Assembly: GCA_001627335.1 (NCBI GenBank)
Contig: LUPK01000002.1
Span: 1-64,000 of the forward strand
Reading direction: 5' to 3'
Length of the DNA stretch: 64,000 nucleotides
Source of the DNA: Nocardioides sp. REDSEA-S33_B3
Lineage (GTDB): Bacteria > Actinomycetota > Actinomycetes > Propionibacteriales > Nocardioidaceae
Position 1 is the stretch's first letter; each line of letters begins with the position of its first letter. A program made the translations under genes and the position numbers. Shown piece after piece: positions 28,637 through 37,364 of this stretch. Under the pieces are notes generated by a model. It did not search any database, was not told where the DNA came from, and worked only from the letters and a program-made list of their open reading frames with translations.

Positions 28637-29388
28637 CAGCGGCGGCGCAGCACCAGCACGAGGTTCCAGGTGACGAGCTCGCGCACGACCGGGACGCGCA
28701 GCAGCCACCGGCTCCACCAGGGGTTGTAGCGCGGGGTGAGGTGGACGACGTCCACGGTGCCCGCGTCCTCCTGCTCGCGCGCCCAGCGCAGCCCGGCGGC
28801 GACCGTCACGGGGAAGAGCGACTCGCCGAACTTGTTCTTCGGCTCGTGCCCGTGGACGCGGGTGTAGCGGCGGCGCGCCCGGGCGCCGCCGAGGAAGTGC
28901 CACGGGGCCGTCTCATGGCCGCCCCACGGGCCGAACCAGACCGTGTAGCTGATGAAGACCAGGCCCCCGGGCTTGGTCACGCGCACCATCTCGCGCGCCA
29001 TCGTCCACGGCTGGGGCACGTGCTCGAGGACGTTGGAGGAGTAGCAGACGTCGACGCAGGCGCTGCGCACCGGCAGCTGCATGCCGCTGCCGACCACGGT
29101 GCCGGCGGCGATGTCGCCGAGGCCGGCGAGCTCTCCCACGTCGGAGTCCAGCGCCAGGTACCGGGCACCGGCCTCGCGGAAGGCGTCGCGGAAGTAGCCG
29201 GGGCCACCGCCGACGTCGAAGACCAGCCGGGACTCCAGCGGCGCGTAGTGCGCGACCTGGGCTGCGGAGTCCTGGGCCAGGGCGGTGTAGAAGCGGGCGG
29301 GATCGGGCTGCTCGTAGCGGAACTCCCGCAGCAGACGCACCGACCTCGACAGCGAGGCCCGGAAGGGCTTGGTGGACGGGCGTGGCAC
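28636..29388 (-). CDS. Class I SAM methyltransferase, Rv0224c-like
   Basis: 250 residues. Motif I is LVFDVGGGPGYFRDAF, then LALDSD, then CYSSNVLEHVPQPW and TKPGGLVFISYTVWFGPWGGHE. Position between aftD and a divergent GT4 gene matches Rv0224c in M. tuberculosis. The GTG start at 29388 has TAGGGT (29401-29396) ending 7 nt upstream. The stop overlaps the aftD ATG by one base. The probable substrate is a lipid-linked glycan or its lipid, by context only. Confidence 0.85.
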   Translation of the reverse strand: MPRPSTKPFRASLSRSVRLLREFRYEQPDPARFYTALAQDSAAQVAHYAPLESRLVFDVGGGPGYFRDAFREAGARYLALDSDVGELAGLGDIAAGTVVGSGMQLPVRSACVDVCYSSNVLEHVPQPWTMAREMVRVTKPGGLVFISYTVWFGPWGGHETAPWHFLGGARARRRYTRVHGHEPKNKFGESLFPVTVAAGLRWAREQEDAGTVDVVHLTPRYNPWWSRWLLRVPVVRELVTWNLVLVLRRR

Positions 29389-29395
29389 GACGTGG

Positions 29396-29407
29396 ACCCT
29401 ATAGGCT
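29396..29407. promoter_or_regulatory. Abutting divergent -10 hexamers
   Basis: TAGGGT on the minus strand (29401-29396) and TAGGCT on the plus strand (29402-29407) touch without a gap. Each is 7 nt from a start codon, so two leaderless promoters would share their melted region and compete for RNA polymerase. Confidence 0.6.
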
Positions 29408-29414
29408 CCGGCGG

Positions 29415-30587
29415 ATGCACGAGGGCTCGCTGGACGGACGCCACGTCGTCTTCCTGAGCTGGCGCGACACCGCGAACCCGGAGGGCGGCGGGGCCGAGCG
29501 CTACCTGGAGAAGATGGCCGAGGGCCTGATCGAGCACGGGTGCACCGTCACCATCTTCTGCGCCGCCCACGCCGCGGCCCCGCCGGAGGAGACCCGCGGT
29601 GGCATCCGGTTCGTCCGGCGCGGCACCAAGCTGTCGGTGTACGCCGCCGGCATGCGCGCACTGCGTCGCGGCGACCTCGACGGGCCGCAGGGTCGCACCG
29701 ACCTCGTGGTCGACGTGCAGAACGGGCTGCCGTTCTTCAGCCGGATGGTCACCGACGTGCCCGTGATCGTGCTGATCCACCACGTGCACCGCGAGCAGTG
29801 GCCGGTGGTCTACCCGGGGCTCAGCGGACGCATCGGCTGGTGGATCGAGCGCCGCTTCGCGCCCCGGCTCTACCGCCGCGAGCAGTACGTCGCGGTCTCC
29901 CGAGCCACCCGCGACGAGCTGGTCGCGCTGGGCATCGACCAGGACCGCATCGCGGTCGTGCACAACGGCACCGACCCCTACCGTGCGGTCGACCCCGGCA
30001 AGAGCCCCGACCCCATGGTTGCCGTCGTCGGACGCCTCGTCCCCCACAAGCAGGTCGAGCACGCCGTCGACGCCGTGGTGGCACTGCAGGCCGAGCTGCC
30101 AGGGCTGCGTCTGCACGTGGTCGGGTCCGGCTGGTGGGAGGCCGAGCTGGCGGCGTACGTCGAGAAGGTGGGGGCGGGCGACTGCGTCGTGCTCGAGGGC
30201 CACGTCACCGAGGAGCACAAGCACGAGGTCTACGAGCGGGCGTGGGTGCTTGCGCTGCCGTCGCTGAAGGAGGGCTGGGGGCTGGTCATCGGCGAGGCCG
30301 GCATGCACGCGACTCCCGCTGTCGCCTACCGCGCCGCCGGCGGCACCCAGGAGTCGATCGAGCACGACCACTCCGGCCTGCTGGTCGACACCCACGAGCA
30401 GTTCACCGAGGCGCTGCGCAGGCTGCTGACCGACGAGTCGCTGCGCCGCCGCCTCTCCGCCGGTGCGCTCGAGGTCAGCCACCGCTTCACCTGGACGCAG
30501 AGCCAGCGGTCCTTCGCCGAGGTCGTCGCCGCCAGGCTCGACGGTCGCATCCTGCACGCCGACGACCCGGGCGCCACCCGCGTCTGA
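29415..30587 (+). CDS. GT4 family glycosyltransferase, Rv0225-like
   Basis: 390 residues, GT-B fold. The N-terminal domain has GGGAERYLEKMAEGL (donor-site glycine loop) and FCAAHA; the C-terminal domain has VAVVGRLVPHKQVEHAVDAV and the EX7E motif in PSLKEGWGLVIGEAGMHATP. It is soluble, so it acts on the inner membrane face, probably on a lipid acceptor. The ATG at 29415 follows TAGGCT by 7 nt. The divergent methyltransferase and the flanking Rv0226c-like gene give the same order and orientation as in mycobacteria. Confidence 0.88.
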   Translation: MHEGSLDGRHVVFLSWRDTANPEGGGAERYLEKMAEGLIEHGCTVTIFCAAHAAAPPEETRGGIRFVRRGTKLSVYAAGMRALRRGDLDGPQGRTDLVVDVQNGLPFFSRMVTDVPVIVLIHHVHREQWPVVYPGLSGRIGWWIERRFAPRLYRREQYVAVSRATRDELVALGIDQDRIAVVHNGTDPYRAVDPGKSPDPMVAVVGRLVPHKQVEHAVDAVVALQAELPGLRLHVVGSGWWEAELAAYVEKVGAGDCVVLEGHVTEEHKHEVYERAWVLALPSLKEGWGLVIGEAGMHATPAVAYRAAGGTQESIEHDHSGLLVDTHEQFTEALRRLLTDESLRRRLSAGALEVSHRFTWTQSQRSFAEVVAARLDGRILHADDPGATRV

Positions 30588-30818
30588 CCCGGGCCTGACC
30601 CGGTCCACGATGTGCAGCAGGAGTCGACGGCGATCTGGCCGGCGAGGTCGATGACGGGCTTGACGGGTGATGACCACGAACCAGCCCGACTGGAGGGCGT
30701 GGCGTGAAAGGGGTTCACGAGGAGCCCTCCAGTCGCCCCGCGGGGACGGCGTGGAGGGCACACCGAAAGGCCGACAGCCCAGGGCTGCCGGCCTTCACGT
30801 GGTGCGTGCGGCTGGGCT
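30588..30818. other. Intergenic region (231 bp) with two hairpins
   Basis: No gene is supported. A long imperfect hairpin has outer 12-bp arms CGACTGGAGGGC (30687-30698) and GCCCTCCAGTCG (30724-30735) and an inner GTGAA/TTCAC stem. A second hairpin (30767-30795) is a likely bidirectional terminator. Confidence 0.6.
30767..30795. terminator. Bidirectional terminator
   Basis: AAGGCCG/CGGCCTT and CAGCCC/GGGCTG arms with one mismatch, between the convergent GT4 and DUF2613 genes. Confidence 0.7.
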
Positions 30819-30974
30819 CTAGTTGGTCGAGCCGTAGACCACGACGGGTGCGTTGACGTTCGCCGGGGAGTCCCCCTGCGGGCTCGTCTGCGACGACACG
30901 ACGCCGACCACCGTCACGGTGGCCACCGCTCCGCCGACGATCATCGCCGCGACGGTGCCAAGAATGCTTCCCAC
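30819..30974 (-). CDS. DUF2613 small membrane or secreted protein (Rv0236A-like)
   Basis: 51 residues: a hydrophobic helix (GSILGTVAAMIVGGAVATVTVVGVV with spacing as in DUF2613) then a short polar tail with SPANVNAPVVVYG. GTG at 30974 has GGGAGG and GGAGAA close upstream. The family member Rv0236A lies next to aftD in M. tuberculosis, so this small gene is part of the same envelope set. An upstream TTGTCC-N19-TAACGT (31033-31003) may be its promoter. Confidence 0.75.
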   Translation of the reverse strand: MGSILGTVAAMIVGGAVATVTVVGVVSSQTSPQGDSPANVNAPVVVYGSTN

Positions 30975-31002
30975 TTCTCCACCCTCCCTCAAAGGTAGGA
31001 AA

Positions 31003-31033
31003 ACGTTAGCAGTCTCACGCCCTATCCGGACAA
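31003..31033 (-). promoter_or_regulatory. Candidate promoter of DUF2613 gene
   Basis: Minus-strand TTGTCC (31033-31028), 19 bp, TAACGT (31008-31003), just inside the 3' end of the upstream membrane gene. Confidence 0.35.
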
Positions 31034-32746
31034 ATTCCGACGCAAACGTTGCCGAGCGCAACGGACGCCAGCGACCACGGCAGCCAACAGGACCGCGAGG
31101 TGCGCCGTCCAGGCGAGGCCCATCGCCACCTGCCACGAGGTCGGCGAGGTCGTCTCGTCGACCTCGTCCAGCCGCACGACCCGCAGGCGCCCGTCGTCGA
31201 GGAGCGTCTCCCCCGCCACGTCCGGTGCCGGCCCGGGCGCCGTCAGGTCGGTGGCGACCGCCCCGACGCCGAGGGAACCGAGCACGTCGGCCCGAGCCTG
31301 CGGGGTGGGCAGCTCGATCGCGTCACGGACCCGTTGCACGCGCTGGTCCTCGCCCTCGATGACGACGTCGTCGACCACCAGCTCGTCGGAGGCGACGGGC
31401 ACAGGTAGCAGCACCCTGCCCAGCGGGTCGAGGACCTTGTGCCCGTCGTTCCAGTCGGGCTGCCGATAGCTCGAGAGCGGCAGCACCAGGACGTCGCCCG
31501 CCCCTTCACCGAGCGCGGCGCGGGCGTCGGCGTAGGACACCGGGTAGTCCACCGCGACCAACCGCCCCCCGGCTCCCCATGCGGCGTCGGGCAGGACCGT
31601 GACCGGCCATAGGACGGCGACGACCGCCAGGGAGACGCGCGCCGGCGTGGCCCAGCGGCCACGGGTCCACCGCCAGGCACCGTCGACGGCGACCGCCACG
31701 AGCGCGACCAGCAGGGGGACGCACAGCACGAGGAGGCGCGAGCCGTCGCGCAGCACTCCCCCACCCGGTACGACGCCGGCCAGCTGCCCCACGGGCCCGG
31801 GAGCGGCCCAGGTGAGCACCGCCAGCAGCCAGCCGACGGCCCACAGCAGGACGAGCGGCGCCCATGGGACCGCGAGCACGATCGCCTCCCGGCGGGACCG
31901 CCGGACGCCCAGGACCAGCAGCGGCACCAGGGCCAGCAGGGCGACGAGAGCAGCCGGGCCGGTGCGACTGACCGGCACCACCTCGGCGTTCCAGACCCCG
32001 CCCAGGGTCAGCGCCGCGAGCGGACCGGGCAAGGGGCCTTCCCCGGACAGGGCGAAGAGGCGCGCCGCGGCAGGGTCGCTCACCGCGTCCCGGACGTGCA
32101 GCAGCCCGGAGACCAGCCACGGGGCCTGCGCCGCCAGCACGAGGAGCGCCCCCCGCGCCCACAACCGGCGCTCACCGGGCCCGAGCACGAGCCCGGACAG
32201 CAGCACCAGCGAGGTCGCCAGGCCCGCGCTGACGCTGAGGCTGCCGAGCAGCACGGCGAGCGGCAGCCACCAGGGGGCTCGCCCGGTCGCCCGCCAGCGG
32301 GTCGCGCCCAGCAGGACCCACGGGAGTGCGGCGTACCCGAGCAGGACCGGCCAGTGGCCCAGCACCAACCGCTCGACGACGAACGGGTTCCAGCACCACA
32401 GCGTGACCGCAGCGAGCCGGGACACCACGCCGAGTCCGGCCAGGACCCGGTCGATGCCCGACGCACCGCCGAGCAGCATCCCGAGCAGCACCAGCTTCTG
32501 CAGCAGCATCCCCGGGACGACCTCGTCCAGCACCGCCACCCAGGCGTCGCTGGGGACGGCCCGGGGCAGGCCGCTGCCGAGCCCCAGGACGTCTGCGCGC
32601 ACCGCCAGGTCGCGCACCCAGACCATGTCGTAGGACAGGACGTAGCCAGGACCGAGCGCCGGGCCGAGCACGAGCCCCACGAGCACGAGGGACCACACGG
32701 CGACCAGCGCACGCTGCCAGGTCGCACGCGGATCCGGGGTCGCCAC
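31022..32746 (-). CDS. Polytopic membrane protein, Rv0226c-like
   Basis: 574 residues with about ten to twelve helices and an external C-terminal portion, ending in a last helix (about 545-565) and basic tail. It begins GPALGPGYVLSYDMVWVRDL after the first helix, a GT-C-like first loop with an Asp. Length and context match M. tuberculosis Rv0226c, of unknown function. GTG at 32746 is preferred: codons upstream to 32827 have many A/T third positions and would place the start against the divergent promoter. Confidence 0.65.
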   Translation of the reverse strand: MATPDPRATWQRALVAVWSLVLVGLVLGPALGPGYVLSYDMVWVRDLAVRADVLGLGSGLPRAVPSDAWVAVLDEVVPGMLLQKLVLLGMLLGGASGIDRVLAGLGVVSRLAAVTLWCWNPFVVERLVLGHWPVLLGYAALPWVLLGATRWRATGRAPWWLPLAVLLGSLSVSAGLATSLVLLSGLVLGPGERRLWARGALLVLAAQAPWLVSGLLHVRDAVSDPAAARLFALSGEGPLPGPLAALTLGGVWNAEVVPVSRTGPAALVALLALVPLLVLGVRRSRREAIVLAVPWAPLVLLWAVGWLLAVLTWAAPGPVGQLAGVVPGGGVLRDGSRLLVLCVPLLVALVAVAVDGAWRWTRGRWATPARVSLAVVAVLWPVTVLPDAAWGAGGRLVAVDYPVSYADARAALGEGAGDVLVLPLSSYRQPDWNDGHKVLDPLGRVLLPVPVASDELVVDDVVIEGEDQRVQRVRDAIELPTPQARADVLGSLGVGAVATDLTAPGPAPDVAGETLLDDGRLRVVRLDEVDETTSPTSWQVAMGLAWTAHLAVLLAAVVAGVRCARQRLRRNLSG

Positions 32747-32828
32747 ACGAGGAGCAAAGCACGTCGGGGCTTCGCCCACCTTTTCGCGGGCGTTGGCCGA
32801 CACTTCCCCCGGCGGCCGCGACCTCACC

Positions 32829-32834
32829 TAGTCT
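32829..32834 (+). promoter_or_regulatory. -10 hexamer of leaderless flippase promoter
   Basis: TAGTCT ends 6 nt before the GTG at 32841. Confidence 0.55.
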
Positions 32835-32840
32835 CACAGG

Positions 32841-34142
32841 GTGACGACCACGACTGAGCAGGCCTCGGGGGCCTCAGGGGACCAGGAGGGCCGCCGACGG
32901 CTGCCCGACCTGAAGGCGCTGCTGCGCAGCAGCGCCGGCATCGCCGTGGCCATGGCGGTCATGAACGTCGCGACCTACGCCTTCCAGATGATCTCGGCGC
33001 GCCTCCTCGGCCCGACCGAGTACGGCGCGGTCGCCTCCCTCATGGCCCTGCTGATGGTCGTCGCCGTCCTCCAGCTCGGCCTGCAGGCCACCGGCGCCCG
33101 ACGCATCTCCGCCGAGCCGGAGCACGTCGCCCAGATCGAGCGCATGGTCCTGCGCGTCACCTACCGCGCGGCCCTCGGGCTCGGCCTGCTGATGATGGCG
33201 CTCGCACCGGTGGTGCACCAGGTGCTCCGCCTGGACTCCGTGGTCCCGGCGCTCCTGCTGGCCGTCTCCGCGGTGCCCCTCACGATCATGGGCGGCCAGG
33301 CCGGCGTGCTGCAGGGCGAGCGCCGGTGGTTCTCGCTCGCCGGCATCTACCTCGCGATGGGCCTGGGCCGTGTGGTCGTCGGCACCGCCTGCATCGTCGT
33401 CTCCCCCACCGAGTCGGCGGCCATGCTCGGCGTGATGATCGCGATGTTCGCCCCGGCACTGGTCGGCTGGCTGGCGCTGCGCCGCCCGGGGCTGCACGTG
33501 CGCGACGGCGACCGGCACAGCGACCAGCACACGGCGCGCCGCGTCGTCACCGAGACCGGCAGCGCCTCGCTGGCGCTGCTGGCCTTCTTCGTGCTCTCCA
33601 ACCTCGACATCGTGGTAGCGCGCAACGTCCTCGACGACCACGACGCCGGCCTGTACGCCGCCGGCCTGATCCTCACCAAGGCGGTGCTGTTCCTGCCGCA
33701 GTTCGTCGTGGTCGTCGCGTTCCCGGCCATGTCCACGCCGGCGCAGCGCCGCCGCGCCCTGCTGCGCAGCCTCTTCGTCGTCGGCCTGCTCGGCGTGGTC
33801 TGCACCCTCGGCGCGTGGCTCCTCAGCGGCCTGGCCATGGTCTTCGTCGGCGGCGCGGAGTACGCCGACGTGGAGTCCCGCCTGTGGGTCTTCGCCGTGC
33901 TCGGCACGCTGCTGGCGATGCTGCAGCTGCTGGTCTACTCGGTGCTGGCCAGGCGCGGCACCAAGACGACGTACCTGGTGTGGATGGCCGTGATCGCGAT
34001 GATCGTGCTCGCCAGCACCGTCGAGGAGCTGGGCACCCTCGCCGCGGTCGTGGTGTGCATCGACGCCGCGCTCTTCGCCGCCCTGCTCGGCATCAGCCTG
34101 TGGCGGCTCAAGGAGCCCGTCCCCGCGCAGCCCGAGGACTGA
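32841..34142 (+). CDS. Oligosaccharide flippase (MOP/Wzx-like)
   Basis: 433 residues with about twelve helices and the polysaccharide-biosynthesis signature near the N-terminus (ISARLLGPTEYGAVASLMALL). Such proteins move polyprenyl-pyrophosphate-linked glycans across the membrane. It stands at the end of the envelope cluster, with a leaderless GTG start, and its stop is 9 bp from the convergent polA. A role in exporting the glycan made by the neighbouring GT4/AftD-type enzymes is inferred from position. Confidence 0.78.
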   Translation: MTTTTEQASGASGDQEGRRRLPDLKALLRSSAGIAVAMAVMNVATYAFQMISARLLGPTEYGAVASLMALLMVVAVLQLGLQATGARRISAEPEHVAQIERMVLRVTYRAALGLGLLMMALAPVVHQVLRLDSVVPALLLAVSAVPLTIMGGQAGVLQGERRWFSLAGIYLAMGLGRVVVGTACIVVSPTESAAMLGVMIAMFAPALVGWLALRRPGLHVRDGDRHSDQHTARRVVTETGSASLALLAFFVLSNLDIVVARNVLDDHDAGLYAAGLILTKAVLFLPQFVVVVAFPAMSTPAQRRRALLRSLFVVGLLGVVCTLGAWLLSGLAMVFVGGAEYADVESRLWVFAVLGTLLAMLQLLVYSVLARRGTKTTYLVWMAVIAMIVLASTVEELGTLAAVVVCIDAALFAALLGISLWRLKEPVPAQPED

Positions 34143-34151
34143 GTCCTCTCG

Positions 34152-36851
34152 CTAGTGCGCCGCCTCGTGCCACGAGCGACCCGTGCCGACGGAGACGTCG
34201 AGGGGCACGAGCAGGTCGGCGGCGGCGCCCATGTGCTGACGCACCAGCTGCTCGAGCTGCTCCCGCTCCCCGGCGGCCACCTCGAGCACGAGCTCGTCGT
34301 GGACCTGCAGCAGCATCCGTGAGCGCAGCCCCGCGGTGGCGATGCCCTCCTCGAGGTCGAGCATGGCGACCTTGATCAGGTCGGCCGCCGACCCCTGGAT
34401 CGGCGCGTTGAGCGCCATCCGCTCGGCCATCTCGCGACGCTGGCGGTTGTCGCTGGTCAGGTCGGGGAGGTAGCGCCGGCGACCGCGCAGGGTCTCGGTG
34501 AACCCGGTGCGCCGCGCCTCGTCGACCACGCCGCCGAGGTAGTCGCGCACCCCGCCGAAGGTCTCGAAGTACTCGTCCATCAGTCCGCGTGCCTCGCTCG
34601 GCTCGATGCCCAGCTGCTGCCCGAGGCCGAACGCGGACAGGCCGTAGGCCAGCCCGTAGTTCATCGCCTTGATCTTGGCCCGCTGCTCGGTGGAGACGTC
34701 CTCGGCCGCGACGTCGAAGACCCTCGCCGCGGTGATGGAGTGGAAGTCCTGGCCCGAGCGGAACGCCTCGATGAGCAGCGCGTCCTCGGAGAGGTGGGCC
34801 ATGATCCGCATCTCGATCTGGCTGTAGTCGGCCGTCATCAACGACTCGAAGCCCTCGCCCACCACGAAGGCCTCGCGGATGCGGCGGCCCTCCTCGGTGC
34901 GGATCGGGATGTTCTGCAGGTTGGGGTCGGTGCTGGAGAGCCGACCGGTCGCGGCGATGGTCTGGTTGAAGGTGGTGTGGATGCGCCCGTCGGCCGCCAC
35001 GGTCTTCAGCAGCCCCTCGATGGTCTGCCGCAGGCGGATCACGTCGCGGTGGCGCAGCAGGTGCAGCAGGAAGGGGTGCTCGGTCTTGACGTACAACGCC
35101 TGCAACGCGTCGGCGTCGGTGGTGTAGCCGGTCTTGGTGCGCTTGGTCTTGGGCATGTCGAGCTCGTCGAAGAGCACCACCTGCAGCTGCTTGGGCGAGC
35201 CGAGGTTGATCTCCTTGCCGATGACGGCGTAGGCCTCCTCGGCCGCGGCGCGCACCTCGGCGGAGAAGTGCTGCTCCAGCGACTCGAGGTGCTCGCTGTC
35301 CACAGCGATGCCGAGGGTCTCCATCCGGGCGAGCAGGTGCACGAGTGGCAGCTCGATCTCGGCCATGAGCTCGGTCCCGCCGTGCTCCTCGACGGCGGTG
35401 TCGAGCGCCTCGGCGAGGTCCAGAACCGCCCGCGCGTGCAGCATCGCGGTGTCGGCGGCGGCGCTGTCGCCCTCGTCCCCGAGGGTGTCGAGGCTGAGCT
35501 GCCCGTCGTCGGCCTCCCCCTGCTTCAGCTCGCGCTTGAGGTAGCGCAGGGTCAGGTCGGCGAGGTCGTAGGAGCGCTGGTCGGGCCGCACGAGGTACGC
35601 CGCGATCGCGGTGTCGCTCTGCAGGCCGGCCAGCGGCCACCCGCGGGCCGCGAGCGCCAGCATCGGGCCCTTCGCGTCGTGCAGGATCTTGGGCCGCGCG
35701 GCGTCGGCGAGCCAGGCGGCGACCGCGGCGTCGTCGGCGGGGGTCACCTCGGCCGCGTCGAACCAGGCAGCCGTGCCGTCCGCGGCGGCCAGGGCGAGCG
35801 ACCAGACCTCGCCCGTGCCTGCTCGCCAGGCCCCCTGCACCGCCACGCCGGTCGCGACGTCGCCGGAAGCGTGCTCGGCCAGCCAGGAGCCGACCTCGTC
35901 GGCGCCCAGGCGGGTGCCGGCCAGCTCGAAGCCGGAGTCGTCGACGACGTCCTCCTCCGAGCTCAGCGTCTCGAAGAGCCGGTCGCGCAGCACCCGGAAC
36001 TCCAGGCCGTCGAAGAGCGTGTGCACGGCCTGGCGGTCCCACGGACGCAGCGCGAGGTCGCGCGGGTGCAGCTCGAGGTCGAGGTCACGGACCAGGGCGT
36101 TGAGGCGTCGGTTGCGCATGACGTCGCCGAGGTGCTCGCGCAGCGCCTCGCCCTTCTTGCCGGTGATCTTGTCGGCGTTGTCGATCACGCCGTCGAGGTC
36201 GCCGTAGGTCTTGAGCCACTTGGCCGCGAACCCCTGACCGACCCCGGGCACGCCGGGGAGGTTGTCGGAGGTCTCCCCGACGATGGCGGCCAGCTCCGGG
36301 TACTGGTGCGGCGGGACGGCGTACTTCGCCTCGACGGCCTCGGGCGTCATCCGCGCGAGGTCGGAGACCCCGCGCATGGGGTAGAGCACCGTGGAGCGGT
36401 CGGTGACCAGCTGCAGGGAGTCGCGGTCCCCGGTGAGGATCAGCACCTCCATCTCCGGCTCCGCCAGTGCCTGGGTCACCAGCGTGGCGATGATGTCGTC
36501 GGCCTCGAAGCCGTCCTTCTTCAAGAAGGGGATGTTGAGCGCGTCGAGGACCTCCTCGATCAGCGGCAGCTGGCTGGAGAACTCGCCGGGGGTCTTGTTC
36601 CGCTTCGCCTTGTACTCGGAGTACTCCTGCATGCGGAAGGTCTGGCGCGAGACGTCGAAGGCCACCGCGACGTGCGTCGGCTGCTCGTCGCGCAGCACGT
36701 TGATCAGCATCGAGGTGAAGCCGTAGACGGCGTTGGTGTGCTGCCCCGTCGTGGTGGAGAAGTTCTCCACCGGGAGCGCGAAGAAGGCGCGGTAGGCCAG
36801 CGAGTGGCCGTCGAGCAGCAGGAGCCGGGGGCGGGCGTTCGTCTCGGGCAC
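34152..36851 (-). CDS. polA: DNA polymerase I
   Basis: 899 residues. An N-terminal 5'-3' exonuclease (about 1-300: LLLDGHSLAYRAFFALP, GFEADDIIATL), a central 3'-5' exonuclease-like domain that appears degenerate, and the family A polymerase domain. Motif A is DYSQIEMRIMAHLS, motif B is RAKIKAMNYGLAYG and motif C is VHDELVLEV. It fills gaps and removes primers. The GTG start has TAGTCT (36863-36858) ending 6 nt upstream. The divergent hotdog gene starts 60 bp away. Confidence 0.96.
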   Translation of the reverse strand: MPETNARPRLLLLDGHSLAYRAFFALPVENFSTTTGQHTNAVYGFTSMLINVLRDEQPTHVAVAFDVSRQTFRMQEYSEYKAKRNKTPGEFSSQLPLIEEVLDALNIPFLKKDGFEADDIIATLVTQALAEPEMEVLILTGDRDSLQLVTDRSTVLYPMRGVSDLARMTPEAVEAKYAVPPHQYPELAAIVGETSDNLPGVPGVGQGFAAKWLKTYGDLDGVIDNADKITGKKGEALREHLGDVMRNRRLNALVRDLDLELHPRDLALRPWDRQAVHTLFDGLEFRVLRDRLFETLSSEEDVVDDSGFELAGTRLGADEVGSWLAEHASGDVATGVAVQGAWRAGTGEVWSLALAAADGTAAWFDAAEVTPADDAAVAAWLADAARPKILHDAKGPMLALAARGWPLAGLQSDTAIAAYLVRPDQRSYDLADLTLRYLKRELKQGEADDGQLSLDTLGDEGDSAAADTAMLHARAVLDLAEALDTAVEEHGGTELMAEIELPLVHLLARMETLGIAVDSEHLESLEQHFSAEVRAAAEEAYAVIGKEINLGSPKQLQVVLFDELDMPKTKRTKTGYTTDADALQALYVKTEHPFLLHLLRHRDVIRLRQTIEGLLKTVAADGRIHTTFNQTIAATGRLSSTDPNLQNIPIRTEEGRRIREAFVVGEGFESLMTADYSQIEMRIMAHLSEDALLIEAFRSGQDFHSITAARVFDVAAEDVSTEQRAKIKAMNYGLAYGLSAFGLGQQLGIEPSEARGLMDEYFETFGGVRDYLGGVVDEARRTGFTETLRGRRRYLPDLTSDNRQRREMAERMALNAPIQGSAADLIKVAMLDLEEGIATAGLRSRMLLQVHDELVLEVAAGEREQLEQLVRQHMGAAADLLVPLDVSVGTGRSWHEAAH

Positions 36852-36857
36852 CCGCCG

Positions 36858-36906
36858 AGACTATCCGTGGCCACCGACATCCCGGCCGGGCGGTGGCGGC
36901 TAGGTT
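36858..36906. promoter_or_regulatory. Divergent leaderless promoters for polA and hotdog gene
   Basis: Minus-strand TAGTCT (36863-36858) is 6 nt from the polA GTG; plus-strand TAGGTT (36901-36906) is 7 nt from the ATG at 36914. Confidence 0.55.
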
Positions 36907-36913
36907 GAGCGGC

Positions 36914-37348
36914 ATGACAGAGCAGAGCATCTCCGTGGAGGACTACCTCGCCTCCATGCCCCAGGGCATGGGCGGGCTCAACGACAAGCTCGGCGTCACG
37001 CTGCTGGAGCTGTCGCCGGAGCGGATCGTGGCGACCATGCCCGTCGAGGGGAACACCCAGCCCTACGGGCTGCTCCATGGTGGTGCCTCGGTGGCGCTCG
37101 CCGAGTCCCTGGGCTCCATCGGGGCGGGCCTGCACGGCATGCCCGACAAGGTGCCGGTCGGTGTCGACATCAACGCCACCCACCACCGCGCCGCCACCTC
37201 CGGCCTGGTGACGGCGGTCGCGACGCCGGCCTACCTCGGGCGCACCCAGGTGACCTACGAGATCGTCGTCTCCGACGAGCGTGGCAAGCGGGTGTGCACC
37301 TGCCGGATCACCTGTGCGCTGATCCCGAAGGAGAAGGTCGGGCTGTAG
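36914..37348 (+). CDS. Hotdog-fold acyl-CoA thioesterase (PaaI/MenI type)
   Basis: 144 residues. The active-site helix NTQPYGLLHGGASVALAES has the HGG motif and catalytic Glu of PaaI-type thioesterases; GVDINATHHRAATSGLV follows. Members hydrolyse aromatic acyl-CoA, including 1,4-dihydroxy-2-naphthoyl-CoA in menaquinone synthesis. The ATG at 36914 is set by TAGGTT 7 nt upstream; an upstream ATG at 36893 precedes the -10 and is unlikely. Placement beside polA is common in actinobacteria as I recall. Confidence 0.85.
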   Translation: MTEQSISVEDYLASMPQGMGGLNDKLGVTLLELSPERIVATMPVEGNTQPYGLLHGGASVALAESLGSIGAGLHGMPDKVPVGVDINATHHRAATSGLVTAVATPAYLGRTQVTYEIVVSDERGKRVCTCRITCALIPKEKVGL

Positions 37349-37364
37349 GGCCCAGTCGGCCGGT

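Noticed and set aside
30588..30763. Transposase remnant in the GT4 3' flank
   Set aside because: Minus-strand frames give no recognisable transposase motif; the palindrome alone does not prove an insertion sequence.
32747..32827. N-terminal extension of the Rv0226c-like protein to GTG 32827
   Set aside because: Codons in this stretch have many A/T third positions and overlap the divergent promoter; starting at 32746 gives the expected length.
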